Assembly (NCBI GenBank): GCA_022497155.1 | Contig: MU385752.1 | Coordinates: 1-64,000 of the forward strand | Source of the DNA: Whalleya microplaca | Taxonomy: Eukaryota; Ascomycota; Sordariomycetes; Xylariales; Xylariaceae | Direction: 5' to 3' | DNA: 64,000 nucleotides | Shown here: positions 13,231 through 27,636 of the stretch, piece by piece | How the letters are laid out: every line of letters begins with the position of its first letter | Position numbering within the stretch: position 1 is the first letter of the stretch | The notes under the pieces: generated by a model | Told to the model about the DNA's origin: nothing | Databases searched by the model: none | Seen by the model: only the letters and a program-made list of their open reading frames with translations | Made by a program: the position numbers and the translations under genes

Positions 13231-16200
13231 TATTTTCTAACTTATTAATTCCCGAGTTACGTTAAAGCAGATTAAAATATTAAAAAAAGCTTTAAAATAG
13301 CCCCCTAATAATCCGGAAATACCGTTAACGAAATATATAAAAGCATTAAATATTTAGGTCCATTAAATTTATACCCGTTTCGAATAAATATACGTAATAT
13401 TAAAAGCGGTATTAAAAAATAATTTGAAAAAATAATAACTAAAATAAGCGGCTTATAAATAAAAACTAAAAAAATAATAGAATAAATTATTACAATATTA
13501 AATAGTCCTAAAAATATAGCTATAAAAAAACCTCGACTTATTAATTATATAAAACGCAAATATAATAAAAAATGCTCCCGTATAAAACTCTCGGGATCTC
13601 TAAAAACCCTAAAAACAGCTAGCCTAAATAGATATAAACTTTTAGCTAAAAAACCCTTAACTAAAAAACCCTTAAATACCTTTAATACCTGCCCTAATAA
13701 TTACCGCAGTCCCGGTACTTAAACGCAAGCTATTATTATAGCCCGAGAAGTTCGGGGGCAAACGTAGCCATTATCCCATATAAGAAATATTAATAAAATA
13801 TAAGCTTTAAAAAAATACGGAATTTATAAAAAAAAATTAAAATAAATAATATAATATTTATAAACAGCTCGAAAATAACGTATAACGCGTAATAAAGTTA
13901 TATTATATTATAAAAGAACTTAATAAAATATATAATTTAATATTTTTTTTTTAATACTTATTAAATATTTATAAAAACTGTAATAAAGCTATTAAAACGG
14001 GGGGCAAATTATATAAATGCCGCCAATTTATTAATTAAATTTTTATATCTTTTTATACTAATTTTAAGCGACTATTAGCAAAAATAAAAAATAATATATA
14101 AAATAATAAAGCAAAATTTATACTTATCGAAAAAACAATTAATAATAAATTTAAAAACGCGCTAATTTTAATAACGTTATTAAATATTTATTAAAACTAG
14201 GTTTATTAAATAATAAATATCGTAACCCGATTTAAGAAATCGCTATTTTATTATAATAAGAATAGCTTAAAAGGCGGGACTGCACCGGGTAAATTACCCT
14301 TTTTAAGCTTACTATCTCCTATTTCTAATCGCTTTAGAACTAATTATAAAGGCAATATATTAATAACCGGTATAACTACATTAATAAAAAGCTAGCGGGC
14401 TAAATAAGTAATAAATAAAAAACGAAACACTTAAATAAAACGCGGAAAATATTTACAATATAAAAAAAAAAGCTACCTATTTAAAAATATATTTATTATT
14501 TTATAAAATTATTTACCCGTATTAGGGTTAACGTAATAATAAGCTATAAATTTAAAGAAAATAAAGCCGAAAAAACACTAAAAAAATAAAAAAACGAGTA
14601 GCTTTTAAATAAAGTCGCGCTTAAAAATTTAATATAACGGTAAAAAAAATTAATATAACCGAGTAGCTTATAAATAAGAAATCTTTTATAATCGATATAT
14701 ACTTAAATTAATAATTATATATAAAAATTTTTATAAATTTAAAATATAAATATTATATTATTATTAATAAAAATATAATAAAACGCCTAAAATTACCGCA
14801 TATATTTATCCGGGAAAAAATAATAAAAAAAGCCACTTATAAAAAGAGATTAAGCGTCTCGGGTATAATTCGCGAGATAATTTATATAAAAGCTAACTTT
14901 AATAAATATAAATTAAAGATATTTACGTATATTATATTAGGTTTAAATTATTTTATAATATTAAAAAAGCTTTAAATAAAACGTAATTAGGTAATATATA
15001 TAACATATAAATATATACTATATATAAAAATTACCGGAAACCTAAAAGTATAAAAAAAAAACATTTCCTAAAAACTATAAAAATCCGCGAAACTCGGGAA
15101 ACGCTTTATATTAATACAATATATTTCGCAAAAAAAATAAAAAGAGCTCGGAAATAAAAAAGGCTAGAAAAACGAGTAATAACTTAATAAATAGCTATAT
15201 TTATTATTATATTAGTAAATATTAATAAGGCTTTAGCGTTTAAAAAAAAACTAATGTTCGAAAGAATCTCTTTTTTTAATTAAAAAGCTAAAAATAATTA
15301 TTTAAAGAAAAAAAAAGTAAAGATTTTCTACTATATTATATAAAAGCCGATTATAAAATTAATTTAAACCGTAATAAAGCAAATAGAAAATTATTTATTT
15401 TTTAAAAGCTATTATATAATATATCCCGGAAAAAATTATTAACGTTACAAAAAACATTAATTAAATTATTAAATAAAAAGTATATTTATATAAATAGTTT
15501 ATTTATAAAAGCTTCTATATTTTTTATCCGAAAACTAAACGGCAAACTCTGTTTTTATTACAATTATAAAACATTAAATAATATTATCTAACGGAATCGG
15601 TACCCGCTTCTACTTATATAAAAAACGCTTAAAACTTTTTCAGAAATAAAATAATTTTTTAAAATAAATATTAAATCGGCTTTTTATAAAATTAAAATTA
15701 AGGAAAAAAATAAATAAAAAACGGCTTTTTATACCCGCTTTAAGCTATTTAAATAGCTCGTAACCTTTTTTAACTTAATAAATACTCCCGTAACGTTTTA
15801 ACGCTATATAAACGGTACGCTAAAAAAATACCTAGATATTTTTTATTTAATATATATAAACGATATATTAATTTATTTTTTTAAAATAAAAAAAAATTAT
15901 ATTAATAAAATAAAAAAAATATTAAAATGCTTAAAAATAACAGGCTTAAATTTAAATATAAATAAATGTAAGTTTATAATAACTATTATAAAATACTTAA
16001 AATTTATTATCGAAATAAAAAAAAGGATTTATATAAATTTAGCTAAAATATAAGCAATCAAAAAATAAAAACTTTTTAAAACGCTTAAAAAAGTCCGCAA
16101 TTTTTTAAAATTTACAAACTTTTACCGGGATTTTATTAAAAACTATATAGATTTTATTACTTTTTTATCGGCATTTATAAAAAAAGGGGTACCGTTTTAA

Positions 16201-19200
16201 TAAAGGCTTTCGGAAAATCTAACATTCGAGAATTTTAAACAAGCGTTTTTAAAAAAACCGGCCTTAATATAATAAAACCTTAAATAAAAGATAATAATTA
16301 AAACAAACTACTCGGAATAAGCTTATAAAAAATGCCTATTATAATATAATAAGCGAGAGATTTTATTACTTATAGCCTATTACTTTAAGTATTTAATCCC
16401 GGCAAAAATTAATTATAAAATCTATAATAAAAAACTATTAATAATTATAAATTACTTATAAATATAAAACGCGGAACTATAAAACGTAATTTTAATATTT
16501 ATAATTTTATTTAATTATAAAAATCTAAAATATTTTATAATTTTTAAAAGACTTTCCGAGTAATAAATATATTAGTTAAAAAAATTAACACGTTTTAATT
16601 TCCGATTAAAATTTTATACTAAATATTTAAGCATTAAACCCGACGTTTTTTTACAGCATAAATAAAACTTACTATAAAAAATATAAAACAAAAGGTATAA
16701 AAAACGGGAATTTTAATTACTATAAAAAAAATAATTACTTTATATATAATTTAAAAAATATAAATAAACAGAAATTATTAAAATAAGATATATTTAGTTA
16801 TATAGATAAAATATCCCGGAAAGTAAAAAAATTTTCGAATATAAAAATTTATAATCGTTATAAAATATAAAAGTAGCGAAAAACCCGAATTATACGCGAG
16901 CAATAAAAGCAGTAGCCTAAAAAAACTAAGCGTTTTTTAAAAACTTAAATATAAAAATATCGTTATCGGAATATAATATCGACAATAAAAGTTAATTACG
17001 TTTTTATAAGTATATTTAAATCCCTAATTAAAAGCTGTTTTATATTACTTTAATATAAAATACTTATAACTTATATTTAATAAAGTACCCGGAAAAAAAG
17101 AATATATTAGTAATACTTTCGAGAACGTTTTACTGGCTTAAAATATCGGCGTTTGTAAAACGCTTCTATAAAAATTGCGATATTTATAAAAGAAAAATAA
17201 TATAATATAATTAAAAAAAAAGGCTTTTAAAACTATTACTTATTCCGGATCGATTTTATAATAAGCTATTTATCGATTTTATAACCGATTTATTAGCTAT
17301 TTCCGAATAAAACCTTACTTTTATAATAATAATTTTTAATCTATTAAAAAAACAGGTTATATTAAAGGCTATAATTTCGATAAAAATAGAAATATATACC
17401 GAATAATTCGTAAACTATTATTAAAAATATTATAATTTTCCCTATATTATAATTAATAATAAAAAATTTAATTAAATAAGGCAGTTTTAAAAATAGCTTT
17501 ATTTATTAATAAAAATCGAGTAGCGCTTATTAACTACGTTTTACCCGGAAATTAATAGAATTATTAAATAAGCGAACTAAAAAATATTAGTATATTTTCG
17601 AACGTTTATATTATATATTTAATTCAAATAAAACTTATTACTACCGAAAGCGATACTTGTAATTAATAACCGAAATATTATAATAATAAAGCTAAATCCT
17701 TTTTTTATATTTTATAAATATTATATAAAACCTATTTTAATAATAAAATATATCCCGGGACTTATTTCCGAATTACGCGTACGAGCGGAAGCTTTTATTT
17801 AGCGCTTAAAAAAAGCGATAAAATTTATATAAGCCGTAATAATAATTACGTAATAACGAAAAAAGATATAACTAACAAACGGCAATCTTTTATAAAGTAA
17901 TTCTAAATAAAAAATAAAATATAATTAACGTTTAAAAATATCTTTATACCTTAACCTTTATAAAAGCTAGCATAATTATATATTAAATATAAAATAACGC
18001 ACGTTATTAGCCTTTAAGTTATAAAACTAAATATACCGAAAGAAATATATAACCGGTTTTATATTAAGCTTATTTGCCGCGTAAAAAATAATCCCTTACT
18101 TTTTTAAAAAAACAAAAATATATAACCTTCCCTTATAATTAGTAAAAAAAAAAAAAAAATAAAATAATAGATAAAAGAAATTATTCGAATAACTATTAAA
18201 TAAAAAAAGCGAGAAAAAACTAAACAAATGCTAATAAAATAGGTAGGTTATATAGCCCTAATATAAAAACCGCTTAAAAACTTAAGAAATACTAAAACAG
18301 TAAACCGTTTTAAAAAAAATTACAATAATATAAAAACAAATAATAAGCCTAAAAAAATTAGTATAAAAAAAAAGGCGAAAGCTACGCTTATATAATAATT
18401 ATATAATTAATAAAGCACTAATAAAATATAGGAACGAAAAGATATAAATAAAATAAAAAAATATCACGGGAAATTATAAATTTTTTATTATTATAAATAG
18501 CGCAAACGCTATTTCCGAGCAAATAATAAATAACCCCCCTTATTTACGTAATTTTTTTTAATAAACCGATAACTAAAACTATTATAAAACTAACCGAAAA
18601 ACGCAATAAACTTAACCGAACGGCGTATTTATATTAACTAAAAGCTAATAATTTAGCTTATTTTTTTTATCGTTTTCCTTTTTTTTATTTATATTTATCG
18701 CCTTTTTTTCTACCTTTACGGGAAGGAACTTAAAAGGCCGGCTACAGTAGTAAAAAATATTAATAAAGGTAAAAAAAACGCGCAAGTAAAGGCTACGCGA
18801 GCCGTACTTAAGCGAAAGGTTTATAATAGTAATAAAAGTAAGTAAGACAGGCTAAAAAAAAAACCGGAAACGGAAATACGTATACGAATAGTAGGCCCGG
18901 TATTACTTATTATAAAACGCGTAATAGCCGTAATATCGCTAATATTATTAGCGATATACTCGAACGGGCAAACGACTTCCCTAAACGTAATTATAAATTA
19001 TTTTTATATAACGTATAAACTAAAAAAAATTATAGAAAAATAAAATAAAAACTTATATATTACTTTTACTATTATTAAGCCTTAGCCCGGCTTAAAACTA
19101 TAATGCCTATTTTAATACGCTCGAGATATATAATAACGTTAATAACGTATTACGCTTACGTTTCGGCCGACTTTTAAGCGGCAATAAAAACTAAATAAAA

Positions 19201-20334
19201 AAAATAAACAACGGGAGCATTATAAAAAAGCGGGAAAAGTAAATAACCTACCAGAATTCGAGCTATCGTAAACTTAATAAACTTTTATTAAAATAATAGC
19301 GAAAAAATAAACCTCGGTACCCGCAAATAGTTATAAAACGGGGTTAAAAAATAATACTCGAATAAAAAAAATAAGAAATAACTTATAATAAAGTAATTAT
19401 AGCTTTTAATATATTTTATATACCGTATATTATAAATAGCTAAATATAGTTAGCACTATATTTAAAATATTTTAAAACTAAAAAAAAAAGAAAAAAAAAA
19501 CTTATAAATTTAATCGGAATAAAAGGTAAAAAAGTCTCTAGCTATACGGCCGATATAAAGGCAATATAGGATATAACGCACAAAAAAAAGGAAAGCTACA
19601 AAAATAACGCAAACAGATAGCCCAAAAGTAGCAAAGCCGGAAAAAAAACGAAACAAAAATATAGCGGCAGCAGCAAAAGCGAAAATAGGCAAAAATAGCG
19701 GCAAAAAAAAAAAGCGCGTTATAAAAACACTACGGGAAAATATATTAATAACCCAAACAATAAAAAAATAAAAGAATTAAAAAATTAGAAATTTAGAAAA
19801 TTAAAAAATTAGAAAATTAAAAAACAAAAAAATAAAATAAACAGTTAGAAAAATAAGTCCTTACTTATAAATAGCCTAAAAAAAGAAAAAAGGAAAAAAA
19901 GAATTTCGAAAGAAAGGCCCGGGATATTTAAGCAACTTTAGAAAAAAATTAATCGCGCGGCTAATTATAAAAACTAATTACGCATTACACTAGTTACGCG
20001 CTTAAACTAATTAAAAACGGGAATCGACTTATTAATTTAAAAATAGATTTAACTACCGAATAAAAAACTAATTAAAAGCAGGAATCGAGCTTTAATTTTA
20101 CGCGCGTTTACTTTACATTCGATTAGCTAATAGTAATATAAAATCAAAAACCCTTATAACAAAAGAATTCTTTTATAAAAGCACCCCTATATTATTTCCC
20201 GAACCGGGCCTAATTAATAATAAAATAAACTATTAGTAACTAAAAAAGCCAATAATTAATAAAAATTTATATATACCTTACGCTCGGGCATAAAAAACGT
20301 AATATAATCGCGCAAAAAGTAAAAAAAAGGGTAA

Positions 20335-20525
20335 TATAATAGGCTATGCCGTAATAAGGAATATCGGCGATTATAAGCCGATATAATAATACAGCTCTCG
20401 AAAGCTAATATAAATGCTCTCGAGCTATATCGATATACCTTTTTAATTTTCTTTTCTTCTTTAATTAAAAAATAAACACTCATTTAGTATCACAAAATTA
20501 CATTTTAGCGTGACAGCCTTTTACA
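20335..20525 (+). repeat. 3' LTR of complete gypsy family-2 element
   Basis: 191 bases collinear with 13,040-13,230, including the hairpin and the gctctcgagc block. It ends ttttaca and is followed at once by the target duplication ATAGC. Differences from the 5' LTR are almost all C/T or G/A, so they record RIP and cannot date insertion. Confidence 0.85.
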
Positions 20526-23500
20526 ATAGCTTAATAAACGGCTATATTTACTATTATATTAGCAGATATTAATAAAGCTTTAGCGTTTAAAAAAAAACTA
20601 ACGTTTAAAAAAATCTCCTTTTTTAATTAAAAAGCTGGGAATAATTATTCGAGAAAAAAAAACAAAAATCTTTTGCCGCACCGCTTAAAAGCCGATTATA
20701 AAATTAACTTAAACTATAATAAAATAAGCAAAAAGTTACCTGCTTTTTAAAAGCTATTATATAATATATTCCGGGAAAAATTATTAACGTTATAAAAAAT
20801 ACTAACTAAATTATTAAATAAAAGGTATATTTATATAAATAATTCGCTTATAAAAACCCTTATATTTTTTATTCGGAAACCGAATAATAAATTCCGTTTT
20901 TATTATAATTATAAAATATTAAATAATATTACTTAATGGGATTAATACCCGCTTCCGCTTATATAAAAAACGCTTAAAACTTTTTCGGGAATAAAATAGT
21001 TTTTTAAAGTAAATATTAGGTCGGCTTTTTATAAAATTAAAATTAGGGAGAAAAATAAATAAAAAACGGCTTTTTATACCCGCTTTAGGCTATTTAAATA
21101 ACTCGTAATCCCTTTCGGCTTAATAAGTATTTTTATAACGTTTTAATACTATATAAATAATATATTAAAAGAATACTTAAATATCTTTTATTTAATATAT
21201 ATAAATAATATATTAATTTATTTTTTTAAAATACAAAAAAATTATATCGATAAAATAAAAAAAATATTAAAATGCTTAAAAGTAATAAGCTTAAATTTAA
21301 ACATAAATAAATATAAATTTGTAATAACTATTATAAAATACTTAAGATTTATTATCGAAATAAAGAAAAAGGTTTATATAAATCCGGCTAAAGTATAAAT
21401 AATTAAAAAATAAAAGCCTTTTAAAATATTTAAAAAAATCTATAGTTTTTTAAGATTTGCGAACTTTTACCGGGATTTTATTAAAAACTATATAAATTTT
21501 ACTACTTTTTTATCGGCACTTATAAAAAAAAAAGGTACCGTTTCGATAAAAGCTTTCGGAAAATCTAATATTCGAGAACTTTAAATAAACGTTTTTAAAA
21601 AAACCGGCCTTAATATAATAAAACCCCGAATAAAAAATAATAGTCGAAATAAATTACTCGGGATAAGCTTATAAAAAGTACTTATTATAACGCAATAAAT
21701 AAGGGATTTTATTACCCGTAATTTATTACTTTAGGCGCTTAACCCCGGCAGAAATTAATTATAAAATTTATAATAAAAAATTGCTAGCAATTATAAATTA
21801 TTTACAAATATAAAACGCGAAATTATAAAACGTAATTTCTATATTTATAATTTTATCTAACTATAAAAATCTAAAATATTTTATAAATTTTAAAAAACTT
21901 TCCGAGCGATAAATATATTAGTTAAAAAAATTAATACGCTTTAATTTCCGATTAAAATTTCGCGTTAAGTACTTAAATATTAAACCCGACATTTTTTTAC
22001 GGCGCAAATAAAACCTGCTATAAAAAATATAAAACAAAAAATATAAGGGATAGAAATTCTAACTATTATAAAAAAAATAATTATTTTATATATAATTTAG
22101 GAAATATAAATAAGCAGGAACTATTAAAATAAAATATATCTAATTATACGGACAAAATATCCCGGAAAGCAAAGAAATTTTCGAATATAAAAATTTATAA
22201 TCGCTATAAAATATAAAGGTAGCGAAAAACCCGAGTTATATATAAATAATAAAAGCGGTAACTTAAAAAAACCGAGCGTTTTTTAAAGACTTAAACGTAA
22301 AAATATCGTTATTAAAATATAATATCGATAATAAAAATCGATTACGCTTTCGCAAGCGTATTTAAATCTTTAATTAAAAACCGTTCCGCATCACTTTAAT
22401 ATAAAATACCTATAACTTATACCTAATAAAATACCCGGAAAAAAAAATATACTAGCAATACTTTTAAAAATATTTTATTAGCCTAAAATATCGGCATTTA
22501 TAAAACGTTTTTATAAAAATTATAATATTTATAAAAAAAAACAATATAATATAACTAAAAAAAAAGCTTTTAAAACTATTATTTATCCCGGATCGATTTT
22601 ATAATAAACTATTTATCGACTTTATAACCGATTTATTAGCTACTTCTAAATAAAAGCCTACTTTTATAATAATAATTTTTAATTAATTAAAAAAGTAAGT
22701 TATATTAAAAGCTATAACCTTAATAAAAATAAAAATATATACCGAATAGTTCGTAAATTATTATTAAAGGTATTATAGTTTTTCTTATATTATAATTAAT
22801 AATAAAAAATCTAATCAAATAAGGCAATTTTAAAGATAGCTTTATTTATTAGTAGAAATAAAGTAACGCTTATTAATTACGTTTTACCCGAAAACCGATA
22901 AAGCTATTAAATAAACGAACTAAAAAATATTAATATATTTTCGAGCGTTTATATTATATATTTAATTCGAATAAAACTTATTATTACTGGGAGCGATACT
23001 TATAATTAATAACCGAAATATTATAATAATAAAGCTAAATTTATTTTTTATATTTTATAGATATTATATAAAACTTATTCCAGTAATAAAATATACCCCG
23101 GAACTTATTTCCGAACCGCGCGTACGGGCGGAAGCTTTTATTTAGCGCTTAAAAAAGGCAATAAAATTCGTATAAGCTATAATAATAACTATATAATAAT
23201 AATAAAAAAACGCAGCTAACGAGCGGCGATTTTTTATAAAGTAATTCCGAATAAGAAATAAGGTATAATTAATATTTAAAAATATTTTTATATTTTAACT
23301 TTTATAAAAGCTAATATAATTATATACTAAATATAAAATAACGCATATTATTAGCTTTTAGATTATAAAATTAAATATACCGAAAAAAATATATAACCAG
23401 TTTTATATCGAGTTTATTTACCGCGTAAAAAATAATCCCTTACTTTTTTAAAAAAATAAAGATATATAATCTCCCTTTATAATTAATAAAAAAAAAAGAA

Positions 23501-25654
23501 ATAAAATAATAAATAAAAAAAATTATTTAAATAATTATTAAGCGGAAAAGGCGAAAAAAAACTAAATAAATACCAATAAAATAGGTGGGTTATATAGCCC
23601 TAATATAAAAACCGCTCGAAAACTTAAAAAATACTGAAATAATAAATTGTTTTAAAGAAAATTACGGCGATATAAAAACAAATAATAAGCTTAAAAAAAT
23701 TAATATAAAGGGAAAAATAAAAGCTACGCTTGCGTAATATTTATAAAACTAATAAATTACTAATAAAATACGGGAACGAAAAAATATAAATAAAATAAAA
23801 AAATATTATAAGAAATTATAAATTTTTTATTATTATAAATAACGCAAACGCTATTTCCGAGCAGGTAATAAATAACTACCTTTATTTATGTAATTTTTTT
23901 TTAATAAACCGATAACTAAAACTATTATAAAACCGACCGAAAAATGTAATAAATTTAACTAAGCGGCATATTTATATTAATCGGGAGCTAATAATTTAGT
24001 TCGTTTTTTTTATCGTTTTTTTTTATTTATATTTATCGCTTTTTTTTTTTACTTTTACGGAAAAGAGTTTAAGGGAGTAGCTATAGTTACGGCGAAAAAT
24101 ATTAACGAAAATGGAAAAAACGCGCAGGCGAGGGCTATATAAGCCGCGCTTAAGCGAGAGGTTTATAATAATAATAAAAACGGATAAAATAGGCCGAAAA
24201 AAAAACCGGAAACGGAAATATATATATAAGCGGCAGGCCCGGTATTATTTATTATAAAACGCGTAATAGTTATAATATTGCTAATATTATTAGCGATATA
24301 TTTAAATAAGTAAGCGATCTCTTTAAATGTAGTTATAAGTTACTTTTATATAATATATAAGCTAAAAAAAATTACGAAAAAATAAAATAAAAACTTATAT
24401 ATTACTTTTATTATTATTAAGCTTTAGCCTGGCTTAAAATTATAACGCCTATTTTAATACGCTCGAAATATATAACGGCGTTAATAACGCGTTACGCCCG
24501 CGTTCCGGCTAATTTTTAAATAATAATAAAAGCTAAATAAAAAAAATAAGTAATAAAAATATTATAAAGGAGCGGGAAAAAATAATTTACTAAAATTCGA
24601 GCTATTATAAATTCGATAAACTTTTATTAAAGTAATAGTGAGAAAATAAATCTCGGTATTTAAAAGTAGTTATAAAACGGGATTAAAAAGCGGTACTCGA
24701 ATAAAAAAAACGAGAGGTAATTTATAATAAAGCAATTATAACCTTTAATATATTTTATATACCGTATATTATAAATAGTTAAATATAATTAATATTATAC
24801 TTAAAATATTTTAAAATTAAAAAAGAAGAAAAAAAAAACTTATAGGTTTAGTTAAAATAAAAAACGGAAAGGTTTTTAGCTATATAGCCGATATAAAGGC
24901 AGCATAAAATATAACGCGCAAAAAAAAAAAAGCTATAAAAGTAGCGCGAATGAGTAGCCTACTAAAAGTAGTAAAGCCGAAAAAAAAACGAGACGAAAAT
25001 ATAGTAGCAATAGCGAAGGCAAAAATAAGCAAAAATAGCGGCAAAAAGGAAAAGGCGTACTATAAAAACATTATAAAGAAATATATTAATAACTTAAATA
25101 ATAAAAAAATTAAAAAATTAAAAAATAAAAAAATTAAAAGATTGGAAAATTAAAAAATAAAAAGATAAAGTAAATAGTTAGGGAAATAAATCCTTATTTA
25201 TAAATAGCCTAAAAAAAAAAGGAATTTCGAGAAGAAGGCCCGGGATATTTAAATAACCTTAAAAAAGAATTAATCGCGCGGCTAATTATAAAAGCTAATT
25301 ATATATTACGCTAATTATATATATAAGTTAATTAAAAGCGGAAATCGACTTATTAATTTAAAAATAAATTTAACTACTAAATAAAAACCAATTAAAAATA
25401 AAAATCGAGTTTTAATTTTATACGCGTTTACTTTATACTCGATTAGCTAATAATAACGTAAAATTAAAAACCTTTATAGCAAAAAAATTCTTTTATAAAA
25501 ACACCTTTATATTACTTCCCGAACCGGCCTTAATTAATAATAAAATAAATAATCAATAGCTAAAAAAGCCGATAATTAACGGAAATTTATATATATCTTA
25601 CATTCGGGTATAAGGAACGCGATATAATCGCGCAAAAAATAAAAAGGGAAATAA
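20526..25654 (+). mobile_element. Right arm of older gypsy family-2 copy (pol and 3' part)
   Basis: Collinear with 15,186-20,334 of the complete copy. It starts in the middle of the element, right after the younger insertion and its ATAGC duplication. The RT catalytic box here reads YINN (21,198-21,209), one more mutation than in the younger copy. Integrase and the same unassigned 2-kb 3' segment follow. An A-rich tandem tract lies at 25,100-25,160 (and at 19,780-19,830 in the other copy). Short open frames inside it are chance remnants and are not annotated. Confidence 0.75.
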
Positions 25655-25844
25655 TATAATAAGCTATGCCGTAATAAGAAATATCGGCAATTATAAGCCG
25701 ATATAATAATATAGCTCTCGAAAGCTAGTATAAATACTCTCGAGCTATGCCGATATACCTTTTTAATTTTCTTTTTTTTTTAATTAGAAAATAAACACTT
25801 ATTTGACATTATAAAATTATATCTTAACGTAACAGCTTTTCACA
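25655..25844 (+). repeat. 3' LTR of older gypsy family-2 copy
   Basis: 190 bases collinear with the two LTRs of the complete copy, one base shorter, ending aacagcttttcaca. It closes the older element on the right. Sequence to its right is not part of the family. Its 5' partner is missing from the window. Confidence 0.8.
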
Positions 25845-27636
25845 GCTTTATTAAACAGGCGGTAAAAGGCTATAAGTGTTTTTAGCTATAATTAAAGGTA
25901 ATTTATATTATTATTAAATTTACTTATTATTAAAATAGTAAATCTTTATAAATTATATTATTAACGAGATGTATTTTAAGTTTTTATCGCCTTAATTATT
26001 AGCTTAATTAAGTCACTTTAAATTTAAGTCTCTTTAAAAACGTCGCTTTTAAGACCTTTATTAATACTTTTTTTCGCCGGTCGGAAATTTAAGATTTTTA
26101 TTTTATTAATTAAATTAAAGTAATTATAATTTTTTTAAATTTTCTTAATAGCTAATACTATAATTACTGTAATTATATACTATTTTTATAACCAGATCTA
26201 GGGTATGCTAACCTTATTTAGTAATAATAAATAACTGTAATAAAACTACGGCGGTAGGAAAGTCGAAATTTACAACAGCCGCCACAATGACTACAGCGGC
26301 AGTTTTACCTACTTTATTAGGGCAAGTTGCCTAAAAAACAGGGGGTATATAACCCCGTTTTTTATAAAGCTGACTGCCGCCGCTGCGGGAGTTATATACG
26401 ACTTATAGCTGTTATACAGCTGTAAATCACAGCTAAAGGAGGAAAGGTTTAGTGGAGTGACCCCCTGGTGGTGGCAAAAAGATACATTTTGCGCAGATCA
26501 CAGCCGCGGCAGAGACCTTAGGAAACACGGCCTAAGTTACGGGAGTGCAACAGGTGTGCTTGACATTTGGTTACGAAGGATACCGTTGAGCGAGAGAAGC
26601 ATCACCATCTACCCTGTCGGGTGGTCTGACGAGTCCCCCGGATTATAGTATATGCATATGCTGTGTCTAACTACGCATGGAGTTTCATAGGGACCCAGCA
26701 TCTATCATGGCGCATCTAATTATAAATAAAACTTAGTCCATACTCATCTATTATGCCTACTTGGTGTTACTATGGGGGGTTAGAATATCTATATACAATG
26801 AATCCCCAAATAAGTCTTAAGACACCCTGCGCTCAAGAAAGAAGTACTTCTGAAGCGCACCGATGATAACAGACTCTTCCGAGTAGATATACAGAAATGA
26901 ACTTTCTGTCAATTAGACTCAACTTGATTCATATTGACATGGCATCAAATTCGCCGAGACATACGGAACTAATGGATCTAAAGAGAAGTCGCACAATCTT
27001 ATGAATCTAGGAAACTCTATGTAAATTATTATCAAGCAAGGTGGCCACTTAGCAGTATATCCCCTCCACTAAGAATACAACTTCAATTCCGCCCCCAACC
27101 CATCTTCTGCAACGTCTGCTGCATATCCCTATCAGGTACCGTGCTAGAAGGCTATGTATAGGTTCCCTCACATAGCAGACAGAAAGTGAATTTTTTTTTT
27201 CCATATTGGAACGGGTTGGTGGTACACGACTGTTGGGTGAGAGCTGTTTACTCTTGGCTGCAGATCTAGTCCATCAGGTCAAGATCTGGGTGTGTAGCGG
27301 TATAAGATATAATGCTGTGTGTAGTGATTATGGCGTCGCTTTTTGTGGTAACAAGGAGTCGACCATGTTAGATAGGCCCAATCTTTTCAATTAGCCGAAG
27401 CAACTTGTTAGGTACGTAACTACTTGCATTGGGGGGTTTTAATCTTAAAGTAAAGCTGTAAAGTATTCTAGGCGCTTTTAAGTCTTTACAGGATGTTCAT
27501 GAGACGTCATTTTAATCATTCCATTTGGCAGCGTAAGGGCGTTGTAGATGACTAACGCAGCAGCAGTCTATTCACACCTCGACATACCCTTTCGTATGAT
27601 TGAGTTCCTTTCAGCTCTACTACATGTCAATGGCCT
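25845..27636. other. Transition zone between AT-rich island and gene space; no supported gene
   Basis: AT-rich RIP-like DNA continues to about 26,250, then composition becomes ordinary. At 26,296-26,380 two nested inverted repeats form a possible hairpin (GCGGCAGT with ACTGCCGC; inside it AAAAAACAGGGG with CCCCGTTTTTT). Open frames of about 60 codons at 26,457 and 27,206 show no recognisable domain and I do not call them genes. Confidence 0.5.

Larger units (their letters stand above)
13040..20525 (+). mobile_element. Complete Ty3/gypsy family-2 retrotransposon, RIP-inactivated
   Basis: The two 191-base LTRs (13,040-13,230 and 20,335-20,525) enclose about 7.1 kb. The 5-bp sequence ATAGC lies directly before (13,035-13,039) and after (20,526-20,530) the element. 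The same junction is uninterrupted at about 15,180 within the element itself. Order on the plus strand is Gag (13,526-14,520), a protease-type region, reverse transcriptase with the catalytic box read as YIND (15,853-15,864; YLDD/YVDD in active elements), RNase H, and integrase with a CDIYK-like zinc-finger end near 17,190 and DFITDL at 17,275. About 2 kb of unassigned sequence (18,150-20,334) lies between integrase and the 3' LTR. All frames carry many TAA/TAG stops, and the RT Asp-to-Asn change fits a G-to-A event. RT-RNaseH-IN order places it in Ty3/gypsy. Confidence 0.85.

Noticed and set aside
19510..20483. Short minus-strand frames in the AT-rich island
   Set aside because: Within the 3' end and LTR of a mutated retrotransposon; chance frames in AT-rich DNA.
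24950..25153. 67-codon Lys/Asn-rich frame
   Set aside because: Lies in the RIP-degraded 3' part of a gypsy copy and ends in an A-rich tandem tract; absent as a frame in the sister copy.
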